DNA from: an uncultured Caryophanales bacterium
Lineage (GTDB): Bacteria; Bacillota_I; Bacilli_A; RF39; UBA660
Reading direction: 5' to 3'
Length of the DNA: 10,417 bases
Assembly (NCBI GenBank): GCA_947303225.1
Contig: CAMYXG010000037.1
Span: 1-10,417 of the forward strand
The position numbers were made by a program, and so were the translations under genes. This document shows positions 1-5,570 of this stretch, piece by piece. The notes under the pieces are model-generated. The model saw only the letters and a program-made list of their open reading frames with translations, did not search any database and was not told where the DNA came from. The stretch's first letter is position 1, and each line of letters opens with the position of its first letter.

Positions 1-682
1 TAAATTACAAAGTAAGAAGTATCGTGATCTTACTAATACTTTTGTTGTGGAAACTACTCATTTAGTAGAAGAAGCAGAAAAAGCAGGTATTGTGAAAGAG
101 TTGTTTTTAGTAGAAGATGAATTTGTAGATAGAAATGATACTTATTTTGTAACGAAAGATTTAATGAAAAAGATGTCTTCTTTAGAATCTCCTAGTAATG
201 TTTTAGCGGTATGTGAAAAGACTATTTCAAATGAAATCAAAGGAGAAAAAATACTATTATTAGATAATATTCAAGATCCAGGCAATTTAGGTACCATTAT
301 TAGAAGTAGTGTTGCCTTTGATGTTGATACTATTGTTTTATCTCCAGATACAGTTGATTTATATAATCCTAAAGTTATTAGAGCTAGTGAAGGGATGTTT
401 TGTCATATTAATATTGTAATTATGGATATCAAAAAAGCTATTCATATCCTTAAAGAGAGAGGTATTATTATCTATGGTACTAATGTTGATAATGGAGAAG
501 ATGTTAGAAATATTCATCATAAAAATAGTTATGCTTTAATTATGGGTAATGAAGGAAATGGCTTAAAAAAAGAAATACAAGTATTATGTAATAAGAACTT
601 ATATATTCCAATGAAGGATACATGTGAAAGTTTAAATGTAGGGGTTGCTTGTAGTATTTTATTATATGAATTTAGGAGATAA
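1..682 (+). CDS. TrmH/SpoU-family RNA 2'-O-methyltransferase, 5' end outside window
   Basis: This is a SAM-dependent methyltransferase of the SPOUT class that 2'-O-methylates a ribose in rRNA or tRNA. The reading frame is open from base 2 (base 1 ends the previous codon), and the first visible residues, KLQSKKYRD, match the start of the N-terminal substrate-binding domain of this family. The gene therefore begins upstream, and the in-frame GTG at 47 is not its start. The three knot motifs are present: DPGNLGTIIRSS (encoded near 280-310), MGNEGNGL (near 542-565) and ESLNVGVACSILLYEF (near 626-673). The last two build the SAM-binding knot. About 226 residues are visible, close to the usual 240-270. 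The stop lies one base before the rimM start, so the two are probably cotranscribed. The family is clear. The target (for example 23S Gm2251 as for RlmB, or another site) cannot be told from sequence. Confidence 0.93.
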   Translation, partial: KLQSKKYRDLTNTFVVETTHLVEEAEKAGIVKELFLVEDEFVDRNDTYFVTKDLMKKMSSLESPSNVLAVCEKTISNEIKGEKILLLDNIQDPGNLGTIIRSSVAFDVDTIVLSPDTVDLYNPKVIRASEGMFCHINIVIMDIKKAIHILKERGIIIYGTNVDNGEDVRNIHHKNSYALIMGNEGNGLKKEIQVLCNKNLYIPMKDTCESLNVGVACSILLYEFRR

Positions 683-683
683 T

Positions 684-1166
684 ATGGAGAAAGTATATAT
701 TGGTAAAATTGTTTCTACTCATGGTATTAAAGGAGAAATTAGAATACTTAGTGATTTTCCTTTCAAAGATAAAGTGTTTGTAGTGGGAAAACGAATTATA
801 ATTGATGATGTTTTTTATACGATACGTAGTTATCGTGTTCATAAAAAATATGATATGATAGTGTTAGATGGATTTGATAATATTAATGAAGTATTATTCT
901 TAATGAAAAAACCAGTTTATGTGTTAAAAGAAGATTTGGAATTGGCTAAGGATGAAATATTAGATGAAGATCTTCTCCATTTTAAAGTTTTTACCGAAGA
1001 TGGTATGGAAGGAAAAATAGAAGAAATATTTTATGCTAGTCCTCAAAATAAGATATTAAGAGTATTATTTGATCATGAAGTATTGATTCCAATGAATTCT
1101 CCTATGATTAAAGATATTGATAAAAATAAAAAAATGATAACAATTCAATTCATAGATGGAATGTAG
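684..1166 (+). CDS. rimM: Ribosome maturation factor RimM
   Basis: RimM binds ribosomal protein S19 and assists maturation of the 30S subunit head in the cytoplasm. The predicted 160 residues are slightly below the usual 165-180. The N-terminal RimM barrel starts with YIGKIVSTHGIKGEIRI (residues 5-21), the family signature. A PRC-barrel follows from about residue 97 (LLHFKVFTEDGMEGKIEEIF) to the end and includes the typical VLIPMNSPMIKDID stretch (133-146). I chose the ATG at 684 because AGGAG at 674-678 sits five bases upstream and because the protein then starts right at the conserved domain. The longer frame from 645 would lie inside the upstream methyltransferase. The pairing with trmD immediately downstream is the standard bacterial arrangement. 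Confidence 0.95.
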   Translation: MEKVYIGKIVSTHGIKGEIRILSDFPFKDKVFVVGKRIIIDDVFYTIRSYRVHKKYDMIVLDGFDNINEVLFLMKKPVYVLKEDLELAKDEILDEDLLHFKVFTEDGMEGKIEEIFYASPQNKILRVLFDHEVLIPMNSPMIKDIDKNKKMITIQFIDGM

Positions 1167-1174
1167 GTGAGTGT

Positions 1175-1840
1175 ATGAAAATTGATATTTTAACATTGTT
1201 TCCTAATATGTTTGATGGTGTTTTTGAAGAATCTATTCTTAAACGAGCAATTGATGATAAAAAAGTAGAAATTCGATTCATAAATTTTAGGGATTATTCT
1301 CTAGATGCTCATGGAAAAGTAGATGATACTCCTTATGGAGGAGGAGCTGGAATGGTCTTAATGTGTCAACCTATTTTTGATTGTATAAAGAATATTCGTA
1401 CGGACCATTCTAAAGTGATTTTATTAACTCCTAGTGGTGTTCCATATAAGCAAGAAATGGCTTATGATTTAGCAAATGAAGAACATTTAATTTTAATTTG
1501 TGGTCATTATGAAGGATTTGATGAGAGAATTCGTAGTATTTGTGATTTTGAAATAAGTATTGGAGATTATGTTTTAACAGGTGGAGAGATACCAGCTATG
1601 GTATTGGTTGATTCTATTACAAGATTGTTGCCAGGTGTTATTACAGATGAGTCTCATATTAATGATTCTTTTCATAATCATTTGTTGGATTATCCAACTT
1701 ATACAAAGCCTAGAGTGTATGAAGGAATGTCTGTACCAGAGGTATTATTATCAGGTAATCATGAAGAGATTCGAAAGTATCGAACTCTTGAAAGTATTCG
1801 AATTACAAAAGAAAAAAGACCAGATTTGTTGGAAAAGTAG
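1175..1840 (+). CDS. trmD: tRNA (guanine37-N1)-methyltransferase TrmD
   Basis: TrmD transfers a methyl group from SAM to N1 of G37 in tRNAs that read CNN codons, preventing +1 frameshifting; it works as a dimer with a trefoil knot. The whole family pattern is visible: N-terminal MKIDILTLFPNMF, GGGAGMVL (55-62), the knot segments LICGHYEGFDERI (107-119) and SIGDYVLTGGE (128-138), an Asp in the NDSF motif (164) at the position of the general base, and the C-terminal VLLSGNHEEIRKYR helix region. The 221 residues are a little short for the family (230-250), with the C-terminal tail trimmed. AGGTGAG precedes the ATG by a few bases, and the gene starts 8 bases after rimM. It is essential in most bacteria. 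Confidence 0.97.
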   Translation: MKIDILTLFPNMFDGVFEESILKRAIDDKKVEIRFINFRDYSLDAHGKVDDTPYGGGAGMVLMCQPIFDCIKNIRTDHSKVILLTPSGVPYKQEMAYDLANEEHLILICGHYEGFDERIRSICDFEISIGDYVLTGGEIPAMVLVDSITRLLPGVITDESHINDSFHNHLLDYPTYTKPRVYEGMSVPEVLLSGNHEEIRKYRTLESIRITKEKRPDLLEK

Positions 1841-1849
1841 GTGGAATTT

Positions 1850-2302
1850 GTGTATTCTGTTAATAATCGATCATTTAAAAATAAAGGTAAACTATTGGAT
1901 AAAACTGTTATTATGGATATTGATGGTTTTTTAATGGCATCGCGAAAGAAAGTTTTTCAAATTGAAGGCAGTTCGATTCGTGAAATAAAAGTGGTTAATA
2001 AAAAATTAGCAAATCCTTTGGTTGCGAAGAAGGTATTTAAAAAGTATCGTCGGTTGATTTCTTTACTGACAGATTTATTGGTAGATGATGATGATAGTGG
2101 GGAGAGTTGTCGAGAGGCTTTAAATCAAATCGAGAAGTTTCGATTGGAAATAAAAAATAAGTATCGTGTTTATCTTCAAAAAAAAGAATTAGAAAAAATG
2201 TCTAAACAATTGGTTACGTTGCAAAAAGAAGCAAAGCGAAAAATGATAGAAATAGAGAATAGTTATTTGGAGTATATGAATTCAAATAAAAAAGGAAAAT
2301 AA
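1850..2302 (+). CDS. Small charged, mostly helical protein of unknown function
   Basis: I do not recognise a named family. The product is about 150 residues. A short mixed N-terminal part (about 1-45, including VIMDIDGFLMASRKKVF) could be beta-rich. It is followed by a lysine-rich, probably helical region with an acidic break (DLLVDDDDSGE) and a C-terminal stretch from about 110 that looks like a coiled coil (KKELEKMSKQLVTLQKEAK). There is no signal peptide, membrane segment or cysteine motif, so a cytosolic, perhaps RNA- or ribosome-associated, role is possible; this is inference from charge and location only. I chose GTG at 1850 because AGGTGG at 1839-1844 lies five bases upstream. The alternative GTG at 1841 falls inside that ribosome binding site. 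The gene follows trmD with its ribosome binding site overlapping the trmD stop, so it is very likely translated from the same mRNA. Confidence 0.8.
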   Translation: MYSVNNRSFKNKGKLLDKTVIMDIDGFLMASRKKVFQIEGSSIREIKVVNKKLANPLVAKKVFKKYRRLISLLTDLLVDDDDSGESCREALNQIEKFRLEIKNKYRVYLQKKELEKMSKQLVTLQKEAKRKMIEIENSYLEYMNSNKKGK

Positions 2303-2317
2303 AAATTTTATTTTTTT
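2296..2317 (+). terminator. Possible weak A/T-only terminator
   Basis: AAAATAAAA and TTTTATTTT form an inverted repeat around the stop codon of the preceding gene and are followed by more T residues. The stem has no G:C pair and would be weak, but it lies at the boundary between the translation operon and a new promoter. Partial termination at best. Confidence 0.25.
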
Positions 2318-2330
2318 ATTTAAAAATGCT

Positions 2331-2359
2331 TTTTTTTTATTAGAGAACTATGGTATACT
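2331..2359 (+). promoter_or_regulatory. Promoter candidate for the envelope block
   Basis: TATACT at 2354-2359 is a good -10 element, and a T-run at 2331-2336 stands 17 bases upstream in the -35 position, which is poor by sequence. A start near 2366 would give a leader of about 24 bases containing GGGAGGA at 2377-2383 before the ATG at 2390. The position, directly after a run of unrelated translation genes, supports a new transcription unit. Confidence 0.5.
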
Positions 2360-2389
2360 ATACTTATATTAGGATAGGGAGGATTCAGT

Positions 2390-2935
2390 ATGCAGAAGTT
2401 GAGAGGTTTGAAAGCCCTTTCGATTGTTTCTCTTTTTATATCTCTTTTAGGTTTAATTGTATCATATTATGTTATTGTTCATAATTTTACTAAGGTAGAT
2501 GCTGCTGTTTGGAATGTTAAATTTGAAAATTTAGAAACAAAGAAGCATGGAAAAGCAACTTGTGAATTACCTACTATTTCAGATACTTCTATTAGTGATT
2601 CTAAGATTTCTTTTAGTCATTCTGGAGATAGTGTTACATTTACTTTTGATGTTAAGAATCAGGGAACTATTGATGCAATACTTGGAACTGTCTTTCAAGG
2701 AAGTTTGAAATGTGTTGGAACAGGAAATAATGCATTGAAAGATGCTAATGATGTGTGTGACAATATTCATTATGAATTAAAATATAAAAATGGAAAAAAA
2801 GTTTCTAATAATGATTTATTAAATAGAGGAAGTAGTAGAAGTGTTATCCTTGTTGTTACTTCTAAAGCTTCTCCTAGCAGTACTGTTACTGTTAGTGGAT
2901 TAAATATGGCCATGATTTATCATCAAAATTCATAA
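2390..2935 (+). CDS. Exported or membrane-anchored protein, TasA/CalY (camelysin)-like
   Basis: The 181-residue product has a short basic N-terminus (MQKLRGLK), a long hydrophobic segment (about 9-30), then VDAAVWNVKFENLE. The VDA before AVW (residues 36-38) fits a signal peptidase -3/-1 pattern, so it may be cleaved; otherwise it is an N-terminal anchor. The rest is Ser/Thr/Asn-rich and beta-like, with a stretch reading VTFTFDVKNQGTIDAIL that resembles the 'VKNTGT' strand of TasA/CalY-type SipW-dependent proteins. It has three Cys (in TCELP, LKCVG and NDVCD), unusual for a low-GC Gram-positive surface protein and possibly disulphide-forming. The start is set by GGGAGGA ahead of the ATG. It is followed by a DUF5305-like gene and a tiny membrane protein, all on one strand. 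Family placement rests on recalled resemblance and is uncertain; export itself is well supported. Confidence 0.7.
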   Translation: MQKLRGLKALSIVSLFISLLGLIVSYYVIVHNFTKVDAAVWNVKFENLETKKHGKATCELPTISDTSISDSKISFSHSGDSVTFTFDVKNQGTIDAILGTVFQGSLKCVGTGNNALKDANDVCDNIHYELKYKNGKKVSNNDLLNRGSSRSVILVVTSKASPSSTVTVSGLNMAMIYHQNS

Positions 2936-3005
2936 TAAATCATTATAAGCATAAGATTTAGTGGGTTGGTTAACTGAAAAGGTATTTTGGATGGTGATGG
3001 ATACT

Positions 3006-4307
3006 ATGAGTAATCAGAATAAAAAGGAAAGTAGATTTCATATTGTTACAGAGGATGAATTTGAATTATTTCAATCAGGAGAAGAAACTGTTTCTAATGA
3101 AGAGAAGCATTTAGAACAGGATTCTTTGGAAAAAGATGATTTTTCTGAGTCTGAAAATGATTCTGATTTTGTTTCGAAAGAAGATTTTGATAATGATGAT
3201 ATACTTCCAAATTCTACTACAGAAGAAGAATTTGTTGAAGATGATCCTGATGAGGTATATTCTTCTAATAGTCATAAATCTGTTTCTTCTTTGAAAAAAC
3301 CATATTTTAGTTTTGAAGTAAGAGTCTTTTTTATGATTTTAGGAATTCTTTTAATGATTATTACTTCTTGTTATATGATTTATAAAGCTCTTAAATATGG
3401 TGGAAGTGAGACTGTTACATATAACGAAGTTAGTAAATCAAACTATAAAGTATGTTTAAAGAAAAATGATGTATATCAGCAATCATGTTTGGAAGAAGGT
3501 ATGCAGTATGTTTCTTCTTTAGTAAATAATGTTTCTACTGCATTTCAATATGATGTTAATTTTTCTTCTGATATTCATTATGATTTATCTTATCATATAG
3601 ATGCATTGATGCGTATTTATGATCAGAATGATACTTCTAAGGTCTTATATAAGAAAGAAGATCTTCTGTTAGAAAAGACTTCTCTTGCAGGGGATACCGA
3701 TAAAATTCATATAGATACAAGTGCAAATATTGATTTTACAGAGTATAGTAAGATTGTTGAGGATTATAAAAATCGTTATTCTATAAAATCTACTGCGACT
3801 TTGGATATTATTTTATATTTGGATGAACCTACTGAAGTTCGTAAGATATCATCTATATCTATTCCTCTTGGAGAAAGTACATTCTCTATTGGAAAGTATA
3901 ATTTAAATAATACGAATCAATCAGTAAAAATATCTGTGAATCAGTGGAATGAATATACTGCTTTTTATGGTATTGTTGCGACTGTTTTATTATTATTATC
4001 TATGATTCTGATTTTTAAAACAGCTAGATTAGTATTAAAGGTAACGAATAATCGTAATCAATATCAGTCAAAATTATCGCAAATCTTGAGAGAATATGAT
4101 AGAATTATTGTAGTAGCTCGAGATGGCTATGAATCCAATATTCCTAAAAAGATTATTAAAGTTGCTAATTTTGATGATTTATTAGATGCTAGAGATGCCT
4201 TAGAGAAGCCAATTATTTATTCTAAGGTAAATTCTATAAAAAGTGAATTTATTGTAGAAGATGATGAAAAACTTTATAAGTATGTAATTAAGGAATCTGA
4301 TTTTTAA
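3006..4307 (+). CDS. Bitopic envelope protein, DUF5305-like
   Basis: From ATG 3006 the product has 433 residues. Order: a very acidic, Ser-rich cytosolic region (about 1-95); a membrane segment (107-128, VFFMILGILLMIITSCYMIY); an outside domain (about 130-315) with two Cys eleven residues apart (150 and 161) and a beta-rich part ending in ISIPLGESTFSIG; a second membrane segment (320-338); and a cytosolic tail of about 95 residues. The tail pattern LREYDRIIVVARDG...VANFDDLLDARDALEKPIIY and the ectodomain resemble DUF5305 proteins, for which no function is known to me. I chose ATG 3006 because GGTGAT at 2993-2998 lies seven bases upstream; ATG 2991 and GTG 2961 are in frame and possible. It lies 70 bases after the TasA-like gene and 15 bases before a small membrane protein, so all three probably share a transcript. 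The family call is moderate; topology is secure. Confidence 0.72.
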   Translation: MSNQNKKESRFHIVTEDEFELFQSGEETVSNEEKHLEQDSLEKDDFSESENDSDFVSKEDFDNDDILPNSTTEEEFVEDDPDEVYSSNSHKSVSSLKKPYFSFEVRVFFMILGILLMIITSCYMIYKALKYGGSETVTYNEVSKSNYKVCLKKNDVYQQSCLEEGMQYVSSLVNNVSTAFQYDVNFSSDIHYDLSYHIDALMRIYDQNDTSKVLYKKEDLLLEKTSLAGDTDKIHIDTSANIDFTEYSKIVEDYKNRYSIKSTATLDIILYLDEPTEVRKISSISIPLGESTFSIGKYNLNNTNQSVKISVNQWNEYTAFYGIVATVLLLLSMILIFKTARLVLKVTNNRNQYQSKLSQILREYDRIIVVARDGYESNIPKKIIKVANFDDLLDARDALEKPIIYSKVNSIKSEFIVEDDEKLYKYVIKESDF

Positions 4308-4322
4308 TTGAGGTGGTAATTT

Positions 4323-4463
4323 ATGAGTAATAAGAATTCTCGAAATATTTCATTTTTGATTATTCTATTAGTACTTTTAGGAACTACATTTGTGTATGTT
4401 ACTATCTCTCAAGTTTCTAATGTTCCTATTTATGCAGAGTTATTTCATAAGGAAAGAGGATAA
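4323..4463 (+). CDS. 46-residue single-span membrane protein
   Basis: ATG at 4323 opens a 46-codon frame ending in TAA at 4461-4463. The product starts MSNKNSRNISF, has one hydrophobic segment of about 18-20 residues (FLIILLVLLGTTFVYV, roughly 11-26), and ends with a short polar tail (SNVPIYAELFHKERG). A strong ribosome binding site, AGGTGG at 4311-4316, lies six bases before the ATG and has the same form as those of trmD and lepB, which is the main evidence that it is translated. It begins 15 bases after the DUF5305-like gene and sits just ahead of a possible terminator, so it would be the last gene of the envelope block. It could be an accessory subunit or stabiliser of the larger membrane protein, or a short anchored peptide; the sequence does not say which. 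I recognise no family. Confidence 0.7.
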   Translation: MSNKNSRNISFLIILLVLLGTTFVYVTISQVSNVPIYAELFHKERG

Positions 4464-4480
4464 TGACTTCTTCTTTTTTT
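4453..4480 (+). terminator. Possible intrinsic terminator of the envelope block
   Basis: AAGAGG (4454-4459) can pair with CTTCTT (4467-4472, one G:T pair) across a seven-base loop that contains the stop codon of the small membrane protein, and a T-rich run follows at 4474-4481. The stem is short, but the position between this gene and a strong new promoter fits. Confidence 0.45.
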
Positions 4481-4544
4481 TTATAAAATTGTTTAATTAA
4501 TAAGGAGTTTTTTGTTTGATAATCACAATTATTTCATTTATTTG

Positions 4545-4572
4545 TTGCAAAAATATGAAAATGTGATATAAT
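4545..4572 (+). promoter_or_regulatory. Strong promoter of rplS
   Basis: TTGCAA (4545-4550) and TATAAT (4567-4572) are separated by 16 bases, with TGA just before the -10 (4564-4566) making an extended -10. This is the best sigma-70/sigma-A type promoter in the window. The predicted start near 4579 gives a leader of about 70 bases before rplS. Confidence 0.8.
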
Positions 4573-4578
4573 TTAATT

Positions 4579-4648
4579 CGTTAGTGAAGTGATCCGCTTA
4601 TCTTATGATTATGATCATTTTGAAATATTTATAGAGAGGAGCTTAGAT
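4579..4648 (+). promoter_or_regulatory. Structured rplS leader, candidate L19 autoregulatory leader
   Basis: The predicted 5' UTR contains AAGTGATC (4587-4594), which pairs over 8 bp (one G:U) with GATCATTT (4613-4620), leaving an 18-base loop. Within the loop TATCT (4599-4603) is complementary to AGATA (4645-4649) between the ribosome binding site and the ATG, so a pseudoknot touching the start codon is possible. A known L19 leader RNA in Firmicutes lies in this same position; I infer that this is a divergent member but cannot confirm the match from memory. Confidence 0.45.
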
Positions 4649-4993
4649 ATGAATATTATTGATAAGATTAATGAAAAACAAATTAATCCTAATATTCCAG
4701 AATTCCGTGTAGGTGATACGGTTCGTGTTGATGTTAAAATCATTGAAGGTAAGAGAGAACGTATCCAAGCTTTTGAGGGTGTTGTAGTAGCTCGTCGTGG
4801 TGGAAGTGTTAGTGAAACTTTCACAGTACGTAAAACGTCTAGTGGTGTTGGAGTTGAGAGAACATTCCCAATTCATTCACCAAAAGTTGCTAATATTACT
4901 GTAGTACGTAGGGGTAAAGTTAGACGTGTAAAACTTACATTCCTTAGAGGTATGGTTGGCGGATATCGTATTAAAGAAAGAGGAAGAAAATAA
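4649..4993 (+). CDS. rplS: 50S ribosomal protein L19
   Basis: L19 is a component of the large subunit located at the interface with the 30S subunit. The 114-residue length is typical. The family is unmistakable: IPEFRVGDTVRVDVKIIEG (19-37), RERIQAFEGVVVARRGG (39-55), SETFTVRK, GVGVERTFPIHSPKVANI and the basic C-terminal end with LTFLRGMVGGYRIKERG. I chose ATG 4649, with AGAGGAG at 4635-4641 seven bases upstream; upstream in-frame codons from 4589 would lie in the leader hairpin. In most Firmicutes rplS directly follows trmD; here about 2.8 kb separates them and rplS has its own promoter. A terminator overlaps its stop codon, so L19 is probably made in large excess over the downstream lepB product. 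Confidence 0.98.
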   Translation: MNIIDKINEKQINPNIPEFRVGDTVRVDVKIIEGKRERIQAFEGVVVARRGGSVSETFTVRKTSSGVGVERTFPIHSPKVANITVVRRGKVRRVKLTFLRGMVGGYRIKERGRK

Positions 4994-5013
4994 GGCCAAT
5001 GCCTTATTTTTTT
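4991..5013 (+). terminator. Intrinsic terminator overlapping the rplS stop
   Basis: TAAGGC (4991-4996) and GCCTTA (5001-5006) form a perfect 6-bp stem with a CAAT tetraloop, followed by seven T residues (5007-5013 region). The rplS stop codon is the first arm. The lepB ribosome binding site (AGGTGG, 5016-5021) begins immediately after the T-run, so lepB must be expressed by read-through. Confidence 0.85.
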
Positions 5014-5024
5014 GTAGGTGGCTT

Positions 5025-5537
5025 ATGAAAGATACAAGTGAAAGTCGTGGAAAACGTTTTATTAAAGAATATTTACCATATGTTGTTATATTAGTATTTG
5101 TATTACTGATAAAAAAGTATGTAGTATCTCCTATAAAAGTTAATGGAGAGAGTATGATGACAACTCTTCATGATGGGGATGTTATGATATTAAATATTAT
5201 TGGATATCGTTTTGATGATATTAAAAGATTTGATATTGTAGTTGTTCGAGAAAAACATGAGTATTTAATTAAGAGGGTTATTGGACTTCCAGGAGATTCT
5301 GTAGAATATAAAGATAATATACTATATGTTAATGGAAAAAAAGTGAAGGATCCTTATGGTAGTGATGTTACAGATGATTTTTCTGTAACAGTTGAAAAAG
5401 GACACTATTATGTATTAGGAGATAATCGTACAAATTCTATGGATAGTAGATATTTTGGTTCTTTTTCTAAAAAAGATATTCTTGGAAAAACCAATTTAAT
5501 TCTTTTTCCATTTTCAAGATTTGGTACTAAAAAATAA
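5025..5537 (+). CDS. lepB: Signal peptidase I (Ser/Lys type)
   Basis: This membrane-bound S26 peptidase cuts signal peptides from exported proteins on the outer face of the membrane. The product has 170 residues, compact like Gram-positive Sip enzymes. A basic start is followed by one membrane segment (about 17-33). The catalytic Ser is at 43 in NGESM and the general-base Lys at 83 in LIKRVIGLPGD; the C-terminal box GDNRTNSMDSR is at 132-142. Having Lys rather than His at the second site places it with the housekeeping enzymes and not with SipW/eukaryote-like signal peptidases. I chose ATG 5025 because AGGTGG ends three bases before it; an in-frame upstream start at 4956 would lie within rplS. 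The rplS-lepB link occurs in other Firmicutes. The enzyme is the obvious candidate to process the exported proteins encoded at 2390 and 10237. Confidence 0.96.
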   Translation: MKDTSESRGKRFIKEYLPYVVILVFVLLIKKYVVSPIKVNGESMMTTLHDGDVMILNIIGYRFDDIKRFDIVVVREKHEYLIKRVIGLPGDSVEYKDNILYVNGKKVKDPYGSDVTDDFSVTVEKGHYYVLGDNRTNSMDSRYFGSFSKKDILGKTNLILFPFSRFGTKK

Positions 5538-5570
5538 AAGTAAATCATTGTTTTGATTTACTTTTTTAAT
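5534..5570. terminator. Bidirectional terminator between lepB and the glycosyltransferase gene
   Basis: AAAGTAAATCA (5537-5547) and TGATTTACTTT (5554-5564) form a perfect 11-bp stem with a 6-base loop. T residues follow on the plus strand (5565-5567) and, read on the minus strand, a T-rich stretch corresponds to 5528-5539. It lies between convergent genes, overlaps both stop codons (lepB TAA at 5535-5537; minus-strand TAA at 5558-5560) and can serve both. Confidence 0.9.

Noticed and set aside
1581..1934. 117-residue open frame inside trmD and the next gene
   Set aside because: It is a shifted-frame shadow of trmD with an atypical Ile/Leu/Trp/Cys-rich composition, and trmD is certain.
2579..2770. 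63-residue minus-strand frame inside the TasA-like gene
   Set aside because: No ribosome binding site or recognisable product; it is explained by the antisense of a real gene, as are the minus-strand frames at 4615-4876 (rplS) and 8553-8768 (nfnA).
2936..3005. Small gene or promoter between the TasA-like and DUF5305-like genes
   Set aside because: No convincing -35/-10 pair, hairpin or start with a ribosome binding site was seen other than that of the downstream gene itself.
4512..4571. A 19-codon frame starting with TTG at 4512, preceded by AAGGAG (4503-4507), as a leader peptide before rplS
   Set aside because: It lies upstream of and across the strong rplS promoter, so it would not be on the rplS transcript, and an upstream terminator limits transcription into it. 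The ribosome-binding-like match is probably chance.
5025..5537. SipW-type signal peptidase serving the TasA-like protein
   Set aside because: The second catalytic position is Lys83 (in LIKRVIGLPGD), not His, so this is the general Ser/Lys signal peptidase I.
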